Below are positions 1-7,778 of a stretch of 64,000 bases of DNA, in pieces. The position numbers were made by a program, and so were the translations under genes. Origin of the DNA: Perlucidibaca sp. Lineage in GTDB: Bacteria > Pseudomonadota > Gammaproteobacteria > Pseudomonadales > Moraxellaceae. Location of the stretch: contig JAHFSA010000001.1 of the NCBI GenBank assembly GCA_023265995.1, positions 186,001 to 250,000 of the forward strand, read 5' to 3'. Each line of letters starts with the position of its first letter. The first letter of the stretch is position 1. The notes under the pieces were generated by a model, which saw only the letters and a list, made by a program, of their open reading frames with translations, was not told where the DNA came from and did not search any database.

Positions 1-1
1 G

Positions 2-595
2 CTGTCGATAGGCATGACGGCCTTCTTCATCATGGCCACCTGGAAGCGCGGTCGCGTCATTCTCAGCGAGCGTCTGAGCGCCGAGACCATGCCGCTCAAC
101 CTCTTCGTCAACAGCATAGGCGCCAGCGCCGGCCAGACGGTGCCGGGCACGGCGGTGTTCATGACCGGCTCGCATCAGTATGTGCCGCATGCCCTGCTAC
201 ACAACATGAAGCACAACAAGATCATCCACGAGCGCAATGTGCTGCTGACCCTGGTCACCCGCGACGTGCCCTTTGTCGATGATGGCGAGCGTCTGCGCGT
301 CGAGCGCATCGCCCACGAGTTCTATCTGGTCACCGCCGCCTACGGCTTCAAGGAACAGCCGGACATTCCCGAGCTCTTCAAGCTTTCCGCCAGCCAGGGT
401 CTGCTCGACTTCGACATGATGGACACCAGCTTCTTCGTGTCGCGCGAGCGCATCATGGCATCCGGCACGCGCGGCATGTCGCTCTGGCGCGAGAAGCTGT
501 TCGTGGCCATGGCGCGCAATGCCGTGTCGGCCACCGACTTCTTCCACATTCCCACCAACCGCGTGGTCGAGATGGGCACCCAGGTCCAGCTCTGA
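2..595 (+). CDS. kup: Potassium uptake protein Kup, C-terminal part (5' end outside window)
   Basis: Kup/Trk-D family K+/H+ symporter of the inner membrane. The window opens inside the gene and the frame is open from base 2, giving about 197 codons before the TGA at 593. What remains is the end of the membrane domain (TAFFIMATWKRGR) followed by the typical cytoplasmic tail, including the conserved block HNMKHNKIIHERNVLLTLVT and the segment VERIAHEFYLVTAAYGFKEQPDIP, which are characteristic of Kup proteins. A strong terminator follows directly, so this is the last gene of its transcript. The assignment is secure at family level; nothing can be said about the missing N-terminal two thirds. Confidence 0.93.
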   Translation: MSIGMTAFFIMATWKRGRVILSERLSAETMPLNLFVNSIGASAGQTVPGTAVFMTGSHQYVPHALLHNMKHNKIIHERNVLLTLVTRDVPFVDDGERLRVERIAHEFYLVTAAYGFKEQPDIPELFKLSASQGLLDFDMMDTSFFVSRERIMASGTRGMSLWREKLFVAMARNAVSATDFFHIPTNRVVEMGTQVQL

Positions 596-615
596 GCCCT
601 GCCTCGGCGACAACG

Positions 616-642
616 AAAAGGCCCCTCACGGGGCCTTTTTCA
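616..642 (+). terminator. Intrinsic terminator after kup
   Basis: The stem AAAAGGCCCC / GGGGCCTTTT with a 4-nt loop (TCAC) is followed by a short T run. It lies 20 bp after the kup stop. The A/T-flanked GC stem could also act on the minus strand, serving the convergent GMC oxidoreductase gene that ends at 683. Confidence 0.85.
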
Positions 643-682
643 TTTGCCGACTGCCTTTTGCCTGACCGACGCTGGCGACCGC

Positions 683-2236
683 TCAGGTGTTGATGTCGGA
701 CAGGATGCCGTCGGCGATGTAGCTGGCCAGCGCGTACACGGTGATCTGCGGATTGACGATGATGCTGGTCGGCAACAGGCTGGCATCGGCCACGTACAGA
801 CCCTTCACCTCGTGCGTCTCGCCACGCGGACCGACCACCGAACGCTTGCGGTCGGCGCCCATGCGACAGGTGCCCTGCGGGTGGTAGGACACCATGCGGA
901 AGGTATGCGGCTGGTTCTTCAGGCCGGCCAGCGCGGCCTCGACCTCGGCGTCATTGTCGCCATGCAGCTGCTCCACGGTGGGCAGCCAGACGCGCGTGGC
1001 GCCGGCGGCGAAGTGCACTCTGGCCGCCGCCTTGATCGCCGCCAGCATGGCCTTGAAGTCAGCGTCGTCGAGCCGGTAGTTGATGGTCTTGAGGCCATCC
1101 TTCTCGCTGATGTCGCCAACGTTGCGGTCATGGATCAGCGTCACCAGGCCGGCGAGATGACCGACACGGCGCATGTAGTCCATGAAGGCCCGGCCGGTGC
1201 CCGGATCGGCCACGCCGGCCAGCTCGACCGGACCGGCGCCTCCGCCTTCGAGCAGGAAGCCGCCCTTGTCCGGGTGCGCCCATTCATCGATGGAAATGCC
1301 CAGCAAGGCGCCCTGCCAGGAGTCGATGCGCTCGGGATAGTCACCGACCACCAGCGTCGACGGATGGCAGGCGAAGTTGCGACCGACCTGGCCGGAACCG
1401 TTGGCCAGTCGCGAACGCTGCAGCAGCAGCGGTGTCTGCACGGCACCGGCAGCGAGGATCACGCGCTCGGCCGTCACCGTCAGCCTGGCGACAACCTTGC
1501 CGCTGAGCGGATCGCGCACCTCGGCCTCGACGCCGCTGACACTGCCGTCGCGCGCCAGCACACGCGTGACGCGGGTGTCGGCATGAAGCTGCGCGCCCTC
1601 GGCCAGCGCCCAGGGCAGATAGGTCACCAGCATGGACTGCTTGCGGTCGCTGGCGCAGCCGGACAGGCAGAAGCCGGTCATGGCGCAATCCTTGATGTTG
1701 CGCTGCAGCGGCTGCCAGGAAATGCCGAGCTTGTCGCAGCCCTGCCCCAGCACCTGTGAATTGCGGTTGATCTCCCAGGCCTGGTTGCGATGCACCGACA
1801 GGCGCTTTTCCACCTTGGCGAAATACGGCGCCAGACGTGCCGGCGTGAGATCGGTCAGGCCATGGTCGCGCTGCCAGTCGGCCAGGATGTGATCCGGCGT
1901 GCGGAATGCCACGCAGCCGTTGACCACGGTGGAACCGCCAACACAGCTGCCCTGCAGCACCAGCAGATCGCCATCGGCATTGGTCTGGGTGCCGCGGTCG
2001 GCATAGAGCGTGCTCATGGCGTGGTCGAAGTCTTCGCGGAACTCGCTGCTGGGCACATAAGGCCCGGCCTCCAGAATGATGACCCTGAGCCCGGCCCGGG
2101 CCAGCTCGTAGGCCGTGACCGCGCCGCCGGCACCGGAGCCGACCACAACCACATCGGCGCTCAGCGTGACACGGTCACTGCCGACATCCTTGGCCTGAAT
2201 CACCTTCAGGCCTTCGCGTTGCAGATGGATATTCAT
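683..2236 (-). CDS. GMC-family FAD oxidoreductase (choline/gluconate dehydrogenase-like)
   Basis: A 517-residue flavin oxidoreductase of the glucose-methanol-choline family. The dinucleotide-binding motif VVGSGAGG lies near residues 31-38, GSCVGGSTVVNG is the second FAD-contact region, and the C-terminal GMC domain carries HPQGTCRMG (His about 452) and TSIIVNPQ (Asn about 495), the usual catalytic His/Asn pair. It has no signal peptide of its own. The start overlaps the end of the upstream gene, a Tat-signal protein resembling gluconate 2-dehydrogenase subunit 3, by 4 bp, so the two are almost certainly co-translated and may form a complex exported together. The substrate is unknown; an alcohol or polyol is likely. 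Confidence 0.88.
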   Translation of the reverse strand: MNIHLQREGLKVIQAKDVGSDRVTLSADVVVVGSGAGGAVTAYELARAGLRVIILEAGPYVPSSEFREDFDHAMSTLYADRGTQTNADGDLLVLQGSCVGGSTVVNGCVAFRTPDHILADWQRDHGLTDLTPARLAPYFAKVEKRLSVHRNQAWEINRNSQVLGQGCDKLGISWQPLQRNIKDCAMTGFCLSGCASDRKQSMLVTYLPWALAEGAQLHADTRVTRVLARDGSVSGVEAEVRDPLSGKVVARLTVTAERVILAAGAVQTPLLLQRSRLANGSGQVGRNFACHPSTLVVGDYPERIDSWQGALLGISIDEWAHPDKGGFLLEGGGAGPVELAGVADPGTGRAFMDYMRRVGHLAGLVTLIHDRNVGDISEKDGLKTINYRLDDADFKAMLAAIKAAARVHFAAGATRVWLPTVEQLHGDNDAEVEAALAGLKNQPHTFRMVSYHPQGTCRMGADRKRSVVGPRGETHEVKGLYVADASLLPTSIIVNPQITVYALASYIADGILSDINT

Positions 2237-2877
2237 GACGAAGCCGCCGGCAGCGGCGCATTGCCGAGAGCAGGAATGCCGCGCGCACGCGTCACCGGCC
2301 CGGCATAGCCCAGCGCCGCCCAGGTTTCGTGATGCGTCCAGTAGCCGGTCTTGACCAGTCTCCCGGCCGCCGAGGCGACGGCCCGCAGCGGATACAGGCT
2401 GCTGTTCATCCAGCGGTCGACATAGGCCGCCGCCGCGTCATCGGGCAGATCGACGAAACGGCCAAGATGGCCACCAGCGAGCAGCGAGAGGTTGTCGAAC
2501 AGCGTGAAGCCGGCAAAGAGCTGGGCACGGATGTCGGGACGCACGCCGGCCAGCAGCTGATCGACCTTGCCTGCCACATCCACCTGCTCCGGCAGCGGCA
2601 GGGTCGTGCCGCCGACCGGCAGCATGACGCGGGCCAGCTTGGCCAGCAGATGATAGTGCGCCGCCGACAGCAGCTTGATGCCCTGCGGCAGCGGCAGCTT
2701 GTCCAGCGGCGAACGGCGCAGCAGGGCCAGGCCGCCAACGGCCAGCGTGGTGATGCCGGCGCCCAGCCAGAGCGAGCTTCGGAGGAAACGGCGGCGGGAC
2801 AGACTGGCGCTGATGGCGGCGAGTTCGCTGTCGGCAGCGGCTGGCTGCCGACTGTCGGTGTTCGGGGGAGTGGTCAT
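2233..2877 (-). CDS. Tat-signal protein, gluconate 2-dehydrogenase subunit 3-like
   Basis: A 214-residue protein with a twin-arginine signal (SRRRFLRS at residues 27-34) followed by a hydrophobic stretch (LWLGAGITTLAVGGLALL). The rest resembles the small subunit of membrane-bound gluconate 2-dehydrogenase complexes, which escorts a GMC flavoprotein through the Tat pathway. It overlaps the downstream GMC gene by 4 bp (ATGA arrangement), matching that role. The cytochrome c subunit normally found in such three-subunit dehydrogenases is not adjacent. The family call rests on the Tat signal, size and context more than on a diagnostic motif. Confidence 0.75.
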   Translation of the reverse strand: MTTPPNTDSRQPAAADSELAAISASLSRRRFLRSSLWLGAGITTLAVGGLALLRRSPLDKLPLPQGIKLLSAAHYHLLAKLARVMLPVGGTTLPLPEQVDVAGKVDQLLAGVRPDIRAQLFAGFTLFDNLSLLAGGHLGRFVDLPDDAAAAYVDRWMNSSLYPLRAVASAAGRLVKTGYWTHHETWAALGYAGPVTRARGIPALGNAPLPAASS

Positions 2878-3009
2878 GCTTCAGCTCTTGCCGACTGATT
2901 GGTCACAAGGATCCGACTATACCCGCTGGTCACGCGTTGCCAAGAGGAATTCGCGCCAACGCTGCAGGCCCGCGCGGGACTGTCCGTACCAGACAGCCTG
3001 ACACACATG

Positions 3010-3033
3010 CGCTATATTTCCGCAAACATAGTG
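3010..3033. promoter_or_regulatory. ModE-like operator upstream of modB
   Basis: The half sites CGCTATATT and AACATAGTG are separated by exactly 6 nt, an arrangement very close to the ModE box described for the E. coli modABC promoter (CGTTATATT, 6 nt, TACATAACG, from memory). It ends 26 bp before the modB start codon, so binding would cover the promoter or the early transcript. Family knowledge: ModE represses molybdate uptake genes when molybdate is abundant. No modE gene is in the window. Confidence 0.55.
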
Positions 3034-3059
3034 ATACCCCTCGCAAGGAACCGTCGCGC

Positions 3060-3770
3060 ATGCTCAACCTGACCCCCGAAGAACAGTCCGCGCTCTGGCT
3101 GTCGCTGCAGGTCGCCGGCTGGTGTACGCTGGCCAGCCTGGTGCCCGGCGTGTTCTGCGGATGGCTGCTGGCGCGTCGCGACTTCCCCGGCAAGGCCCTG
3201 GTCGATGCCGCCATCCATCTGCCCATGGTGCTGCCGCCGGTGGTGCCGGGCTATCTGCTGCTTGTGCTGTTCGGCGCCCATGGCGTGCTCGGTCGCTGGC
3301 TCGACGCCTGGTTCGGCGTGTCGTTCGCGTTCAACTGGAAAGGAGCCGTGCTGGCCTCTGCCGTGATGGGCTTTCCGCTCATGGTGCAGGCCGTGCGCCT
3401 GGCCATCCAGATGGTCGACCGACGCCTGGAGGATGCCGCCAGCACGCTCGGCGCGCGCCCGCTCGGCGTGTTCTGCAGCATCACGCTGCCACTGGCGCTG
3501 CCCGGCATCGTGGTCGGCGCCCTGCTCATGTTCAGTCGCGCGCTGGGCGAGTTCGGCGCCACCATCACCTTCGTCGGCAATATCGACGGCGAGACCCGCA
3601 CGCTGCCGCTGGCCATCTACAGCGCCATCCATGTCCCCGATGGCGAGCACATGGCCAGCCGCCTGATCATGATCTCGCTGACGCTCGCCTTCGCCTCGCT
3701 GCTGCTCAGCAACCATCTCTCGAAACGCGCCGCCAGGCGCCTGGGTTATCAGACGCATGCTGGCCATTGA
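3060..3770 (+). CDS. modB: Molybdate ABC transporter permease ModB
   Basis: A 236-residue inner-membrane permease of the ModB/CysT type. The ATG at 3060 was chosen because AAGGAA lies 10 nt upstream and MLNLTPEEQSALWLSLQVAG is a typical ModB start. The cytoplasmic EAA loop reads EDAASTLGARPLGVF, and the conserved C-terminal block GEFGATITFVGNI is diagnostic of ModB. It overlaps modC by 14 bp. The periplasmic binding protein gene modA, normally immediately upstream, is absent: the 182 bp before modB hold only the promoter region and a ModE-like site, and the next gene upstream runs the other way. Confidence 0.93.
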   Translation: MLNLTPEEQSALWLSLQVAGWCTLASLVPGVFCGWLLARRDFPGKALVDAAIHLPMVLPPVVPGYLLLVLFGAHGVLGRWLDAWFGVSFAFNWKGAVLASAVMGFPLMVQAVRLAIQMVDRRLEDAASTLGARPLGVFCSITLPLALPGIVVGALLMFSRALGEFGATITFVGNIDGETRTLPLAIYSAIHVPDGEHMASRLIMISLTLAFASLLLSNHLSKRAARRLGYQTHAGH

Positions 3771-4395
3771 CCTCGAACTGCACCGGCGTGATTTCCGGCT
3801 GACACTGGCCACCACCCTGTCGGCGCCGGTCACCGGCATCTTCGGCCCCTCCGGCTCCGGCAAGAGCACCCTGCTGGCGCTCATCGCCGGCCTGCTCAAA
3901 CCGACCCGTGGCCGCATGACTCTCGACGACACCGTGCTGGTCGACAGCGAACGCGGCATCTTCCTGCCACCGCCGCAGCGCCACATCGGTCTGGTCTTCC
4001 AGGATGCCCAGCTGTTTCCGCACCTGAGCGTGCGGCAGAACCTGCTCTACGGATGGCAGCGCCTGCAGCCGGCACAACGCCGCTTCGAGCTCGATGCCGT
4101 CTGCGCCCTGCTCGAAATCGGCCACCTGCTCGAACGCCAGCCGCGCCAGCTCTCCGGCGGCGAGCGCCAGCGCGTCGCGCTTGGCCGCGCCCTGCTCTAC
4201 AGCCCGCGCCTGCTGCTGCTCGACGAACCCCTGGCGGCACTCGACGAGCGCCTCAAGGAACAGATCCTGCCCTTCCTCGGCCGCATCCGCGACGAGACCG
4301 GACTGCCCATGCTCTATGTCAGCCATGCGCGCAGCGAGATCGAGTATTTGACGGATGTGGTGTTGCGGCTGGATGGCGGGCGGGTGGTGACGTAA
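3757..4395 (+). CDS. modC: Molybdate ABC transporter ATPase ModC, short form without TOBE domain
   Basis: A 212-residue ABC ATPase energising molybdate import with ModB. Walker A GPSGSGKST lies at residues 30-38, the Q-loop is LVFQDAQLFPHLSVRQNLLYG, the signature is LSGGERQR, Walker B is LLLLDEPLAALD, and the switch His sits in LYVSHARSE. Full-length ModC proteins (about 350 residues) carry a C-terminal molybdate-binding TOBE domain; this one stops right after the ATPase core (LRLDGGRVVT). Its stop codon lies at the edge of a dispersed intergenic repeat, so truncation by repeat insertion is possible. Short ModC proteins also occur naturally, and the ATPase itself looks intact. Confidence 0.85.
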   Translation: MLAIDLELHRRDFRLTLATTLSAPVTGIFGPSGSGKSTLLALIAGLLKPTRGRMTLDDTVLVDSERGIFLPPPQRHIGLVFQDAQLFPHLSVRQNLLYGWQRLQPAQRRFELDAVCALLEIGHLLERQPRQLSGGERQRVALGRALLYSPRLLLLDEPLAALDERLKEQILPFLGRIRDETGLPMLYVSHARSEIEYLTDVVLRLDGGRVVT

Positions 4396-4434
4396 TTGGG
4401 AATGGCGTGACGGCAGTTGTTACGCGGGAGTGGC

Positions 4435-4602
4435 GTGACGGCGTGGTGGTCATGTAGCTGGAGCTGCTGCGAGAAAGCTTTCTTTGTGCCGCGCCACGAT
4501 GCGCGTCAAAAGAAACTTTCTCTCCGCACTGCCGGCGTACCAGCTTGCTACGCAGCCAATCTCTCATTACGAAAGCGCTGAAACGTCTGCCTCTGTGCTC
4601 AG
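4435..4602 (-). repeat. Dispersed intergenic repeat, copy A
   Basis: A 168-bp segment that, reverse-complemented, matches 30038-30205 with a single difference noted by eye, and matches the core of 25711-25843. Weaker similarity to copy B continues to about 4677. It contains the palindrome AGAAAGCTTTCT and, 22 bp away, a related arm AGAAAGTTTCTTTT, which together can form a hairpin. The end nearest modC is followed by further short units beginning GTGACG (at 4387, 4407 and 4435), so this border is a small imperfect tandem array. Reading frames inside it are by-products of the repeat. Confidence 0.9.
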
Positions 4603-4719
4603 CTCTGCACGGAGGTCGAGTGTCAGCGAGGCCGGGGCTTCAAAGCTCGGTCACCGTCGGAATGTGTGGGAGGTTAGGAGCGCAACGACTTCAGCAATCC
4701 TGGCAATACGGTGTGCGGA

Positions 4720-4764
4720 ACAAATGTTTATCGGCGGACATCGTAGTCCGCCGAAAACATTTGT
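4720..4764. other. Long imperfect hairpin
   Basis: The arms are ACAAATGTTT + CGGCGGAC and GTCCGCCG + AAACATTTGT, separated by a 6-nt loop (ATCGTA) and one small internal mismatch, giving 18 paired bases. There is no T run, so it is not a classical intrinsic terminator. It could stabilise the 3' ends of the convergent modC and pirin transcripts, or be a terminal structure of a small element. Confidence 0.7.
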
Positions 4765-4829
4765 GCAGCGCGCCGGTCACTGGCGCAGGTTGTCGCTGGT
4801 CATTGTCCCTAACAACATCCTTCCCACCA

Positions 4830-5684
4830 TCAGAACCGTCCTTCGCGATAATCCACGAAGGCCTGCTGGATTTCCTCCTGCGTGTTCATGACGAAGGGAC
4901 CGTAACGGGCCACCGGCTCGTTCAGGGGCACACCGGCCACGAGGATGAGACGGGCACCTTCGGTGCCAGCCACCAGCTCCAGCTCCTCGCCTTCGCCGAG
5001 CACGCCCAGCCAGCTGCGACCGACGGGCTTGCGGGCATCTTCCGGTCCGGCGACGAGATCGCCACCAAAGACATAGATGAAGCCCTGATGCGTGGCAGGC
5101 AGCGGCGCCGTGAAGCGGGCGCCCGGGGCCAGCGTGACATCCCAGTACACCGGCTGCGTGGCCACACCTTCGATGGGACCGCGCACCCCCTGCAGCTCAC
5201 CGGCGATGATCTTGACCTGCACACCCTCGCCGGCCGTGATCACCGGCAGGCTTTCGGGAGCGAACTCCTGGTAGCGCGCCGGCTTCATCTTGTCGCTGGC
5301 CGGCAGGTTGACCCAGAGCTGGAAGCCCCACATCAAACCTTCCTCCTGCTCCGGCATCTCCGAATGCACGATGCCGCGACCGGCGCTCATCCATTGCACC
5401 GAGCCCGGGCCGAGCACGCCGCTGTGGCCGTGGTTGTCACCGTGGCGCATGCGTCCGGCGAGCATGTAGGACACCGTCTCGAAGCCGCGATGAGGATGGT
5501 CGGGGAAGCCGCCAACGTAATCGGTCGGCTCGTCCGAGCCGAACTCGTCGAGCATGAGGAACGGGTCCAGCGCCGGCAGCATGGGGGTGCCGATGATACG
5601 GGTCAGCTTGACGCCGTCGCCGTCGCGGGTTTCCTGGCCGCGCTGCAGACGGGCGATGGTGCGGGAACGTGTCGTAAGACTCAT
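4830..5684 (-). CDS. Pirin family protein (bicupin)
   Basis: A 284-residue cytoplasmic bicupin of the pirin family. The ATG at 5684 was chosen because GGAGAT lies 5-6 nt upstream; an in-frame extension to 5747 lacks pirin similarity. The N-terminal cupin has the metal-binding pattern FPDHPHRGFETVSYML and HGDNHGHSGVLGPGSVQWMSAGRGIVHSEMP, with the His/Glu ligands typical of pirins. The C-terminal cupin (about residue 150 on) is more divergent, as usual. Bacterial pirins include quercetin dioxygenases and redox-responsive regulators; which applies here cannot be told. The gene is monocistronic and convergent with modC. Confidence 0.9.
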   Translation of the reverse strand: MSLTTRSRTIARLQRGQETRDGDGVKLTRIIGTPMLPALDPFLMLDEFGSDEPTDYVGGFPDHPHRGFETVSYMLAGRMRHGDNHGHSGVLGPGSVQWMSAGRGIVHSEMPEQEEGLMWGFQLWVNLPASDKMKPARYQEFAPESLPVITAGEGVQVKIIAGELQGVRGPIEGVATQPVYWDVTLAPGARFTAPLPATHQGFIYVFGGDLVAGPEDARKPVGRSWLGVLGEGEELELVAGTEGARLILVAGVPLNEPVARYGPFVMNTQEEIQQAFVDYREGRF

Positions 5685-5857
5685 GGTGATCTCCGGGTCG
5701 ACCTCAAATGTCGATGGAGTCAGTATGCTCGTGAGAAAACTGAACATAAACAGTCATGGCGACATGTCTAAGTTGCCATAAAAGCAACAATTCCAGGAGT
5801 TCACCCACGCAGAACACCGAGTCACTCTGCTCAGAGTCCTGCTCAACTTACAACGTA

Positions 5858-5890
5858 ACAGTTGACACTGTCACATAGAGCTCGTAAGTT
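5858..5890 (+). promoter_or_regulatory. Sigma70-type promoter with overlapping dyads, upstream of the metal-dependent hydrolase
   Basis: A perfect -35 TTGACA (5862-5867), a 17-bp spacer and TAAGTT (5885-5890) lie 42 bp upstream of the chosen start codon. The -35 box sits inside the dyad ACAGT-TGAC-ACTGT (5858-5871), and a second dyad ACTCTG-CT-CAGAGT lies just upstream (5824-5837). Both placements suit repressor or activator binding, but the regulator is unknown. Confidence 0.6.
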
Positions 5891-5932
5891 CAGGGCGTGA
5901 CTATGCCGTCACGTTTTCACGAGGTTGCCATC

Positions 5933-6793
5933 ATGGCCCGCAACGCCAAGACTGCCCATGTCCCGACCCCGGACGTCATCAGCATCAAGCCGACCCGCAT
6001 GGATTTCGTGTTCGGCGACAACGTCCCGCGTCACTGGGCTTTCAATGACCCGTTCTGCACCCACTTCATGGGCGCGCTGTCCACCCTCTTCCCGGTTGGC
6101 GAACGCTTCTTCGTCGACTCCGTGCGCGCCCTGCGCGAGCACGTTGGCGAAACCGTCACGACCCAGGACATCTCCGGCTTCATCGGCCAGGAAGCCATGC
6201 ACTCGCTGGAACATGTGAGCATGAACAACATGCTGGAGGCCAAGGGCCTGCCGGCGCTGAAGGGCGAGAAGTTCACCCTCGGCCTGCTCAATCTCGGCCG
6301 CCGCATCCTGACCAAGCGCCAGCAGCTGGCCGTGACCGTGGCACTGGAACACTTCACCGCCATCATCGCCAACCGCCTGCTCACCGATACCAACATCATG
6401 GACAACCTGTCGGACGAGATGCGCCCGATCTGGATGTGGCATGCCATCGAGGAAACCGAGCACAAGGCAGTCGCCTTCGACCTCTACCAGAACGTGCCGG
6501 GCAGCAGCTACGCCGAACGCGTGGTCTTCCAGGTCGTGGCCACGGTCATCCTCGCTGCCGTCGTCGCCGCCTTCCAGGTCTGGTTCATGGCGCGCGACAA
6601 GCAGCTGTTCAACCTGAAGAGCTGGGCCTTCGGTCTCAACACCCTGCTCGGCCGCAACGGTGTGGTCAGCGGTCTGGCCAAGGAATACCTGGACTTCTTC
6701 AAGCCCGGCTTCCACCCCTGGGAACATGAGAACAGCGCGCTGGTGGCCTACTGGCGCGAGAAGCTGAACGGCGAGGTGGCCAAGGCCGCCTGA
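5933..6793 (+). CDS. Metal-dependent hydrolase, PF10118 family
   Basis: A 286-residue protein of the predicted metal-dependent hydrolase family (PF10118), common in Moraxellaceae, Pseudomonas and mycolata. The ATG at 5933 was chosen over an upstream GTG at 5897 because GAGG lies 8 nt before it. Conserved acidic/His motifs resemble a helical di-iron type site: FFVDSVRALREHVG, FIGQEAMHSLEH, VALEHFTAI and WHAIEETEHKAVAFDLY. A single hydrophobic segment (VVFQVVATVILAAVVAAFQVWF) near residues 200-222 suggests membrane association. The substrate is unknown; links to lipid or hydrocarbon metabolism are only inferred from its phylogenetic distribution. It has its own promoter and a terminator. Confidence 0.88.
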   Translation: MARNAKTAHVPTPDVISIKPTRMDFVFGDNVPRHWAFNDPFCTHFMGALSTLFPVGERFFVDSVRALREHVGETVTTQDISGFIGQEAMHSLEHVSMNNMLEAKGLPALKGEKFTLGLLNLGRRILTKRQQLAVTVALEHFTAIIANRLLTDTNIMDNLSDEMRPIWMWHAIEETEHKAVAFDLYQNVPGSSYAERVVFQVVATVILAAVVAAFQVWFMARDKQLFNLKSWAFGLNTLLGRNGVVSGLAKEYLDFFKPGFHPWEHENSALVAYWREKLNGEVAKAA

Positions 6794-6830
6794 GTCACGT
6801 TCGCTGCAAGATCTGCTGAACCCCTTTGAC

Positions 6831-6862
6831 ATCCCCCGGCTCACCCCCGGGGGATTTTTTAT
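6831..6862 (+). terminator. Intrinsic terminator after the metal-dependent hydrolase
   Basis: The stem ATCCCCCGG / CCGGGGGAT with a short loop is followed by six Ts. It lies between the hydrolase and the convergent LysR gene, whose stop codon is at its edge. Confidence 0.9.
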
Positions 6863-7749
6863 GCGCGGCCGAGGTACTCGCGCAGCGCCTCTATGGCCTG
6901 GCGCACCTTGGCCGGCTGCTCGTCGCGGCGCGGGGTGATGGCGAATACGCCAAGCTCTGGCAGATGCCAGTCCGGCAACAGGCGCACCAGACTGCCCTGA
7001 CGCAGCTCGTCGGCGACATCCATGAGCGGCTGCCGGACGATGCCGAGGCCGGCCAGCGCCAGTTCGCGCAGGGAGCTGGCACTGTTGCTGGCCAGTCGCG
7101 ACTCCAGACGCAGACGTTCGCTGCGTCCGCCAGGGCCGCTGAGCTCTACATGCACCGGCTCCGCCAGCACGGTCAGGCTCAGCCAGTCATGCGCGAGCAG
7201 ATCGGCCGGCTGTCGCGGCTGGCCGCGCCGGGCCAGATAGGTCGGTGCCGCGCACAGCACCTCCTCCCAGGTTCCCAGGCGGCGCGCCACCAGGCTGGAG
7301 TCCGCCATGTGGCCGACACGGATGGCCAGGTCCATGCGCTGCTCTATGAGGTCGACACGCTCGTCGCTGGCGAACAGACGCAGGCTCAGGCGCGGATGCG
7401 CCAGCAGCCAGGGCGCCAGCGCCGGCGCCAGGTGGCGACGCGCGAAGTCGGCCGGTGCGGTCAGGCGCAGCTCGCCGACCGGAGCATCGCGCAGGTCGGC
7501 AAGACGCTGCTCGGCACTGCGGGCGGCGGCGACCATGGCATGACAACCTTCGAGAAATACCGCGCCGGCCTCGCTGAGACTGAGCTTGCGCGTGGAACGA
7601 TGAAGCAGGGTGACACCGAGATCGGTTTCAAGCTGACGCAGCTGCTGGCTGACCGCTGATGGCGTCAGGCCGAGCTCGCGGGCGGCCGCGCTCATGGACC
7701 CGGCGTCTATGACCTGGGCGAACAATGCCATTTGCCGCATGCGATCCAT
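6859..7749 (-). CDS. LysR family transcriptional regulator
   Basis: A 296-residue LysR-type regulator. The N-terminal winged helix-turn-helix reads MALFAQVIDAGSMSAAARELGLTPSAVSQQLRQLE (split as MALFAQVIDAGSMSAAAREL and GLTPSAVSQQLRQLE) and is followed by a linker helix and a periplasmic-binding-protein-like effector domain from about residue 90 (GELRLTAPADFARRHLAPAL). It is divergently oriented from an NAD(P)-binding oxidoreductase gene with 109 bp between the starts, the classical arrangement for a LysR regulator controlling its neighbour. The effector cannot be predicted. It is most similar in style to the CrgA/DmlR group of LysR proteins. Confidence 0.92.
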   Translation of the reverse strand: MDRMRQMALFAQVIDAGSMSAAARELGLTPSAVSQQLRQLETDLGVTLLHRSTRKLSLSEAGAVFLEGCHAMVAAARSAEQRLADLRDAPVGELRLTAPADFARRHLAPALAPWLLAHPRLSLRLFASDERVDLIEQRMDLAIRVGHMADSSLVARRLGTWEEVLCAAPTYLARRGQPRQPADLLAHDWLSLTVLAEPVHVELSGPGGRSERLRLESRLASNSASSLRELALAGLGIVRQPLMDVADELRQGSLVRLLPDWHLPELGVFAITPRRDEQPAKVRQAIEALREYLGRA

Positions 7750-7753
7750 TTGT

Positions 7754-7778
7754 TAGCCACACTTAATAGTGATAGCCA
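7754..7778. promoter_or_regulatory. Candidate LysR operator between the divergent genes
   Basis: The direct repeat TAGCCA occurs at 7754 and 7773, with the dyad CACT-TAAT-AGTG (7760-7771) between the copies. It lies just upstream of the LysR start and within the shared promoter region. Position and symmetry support an operator; no direct evidence of binding is available. Confidence 0.35.

Larger units (their letters stand above)
4396..4829. other. 434-bp intergenic region between modC and pirin
   Basis: The region lies between two convergent genes. It holds the tandem GTGACG units and dispersed repeat copy A (to about 4677), a strong hairpin (4720-4764), and then about 65 bp with no recognised element. 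No coding sequence is supported here: the short frames present are also found in the other repeat copies and have no recognisable protein features. Confidence 0.8.

Noticed and set aside
4319-4567. Small shared peptides (MRDWLRSKLVRRQCGEKVSF type) as a protein family
   Set aside because: They are translations of the dispersed repeat; reading frame, start context and length are not conserved between copies.
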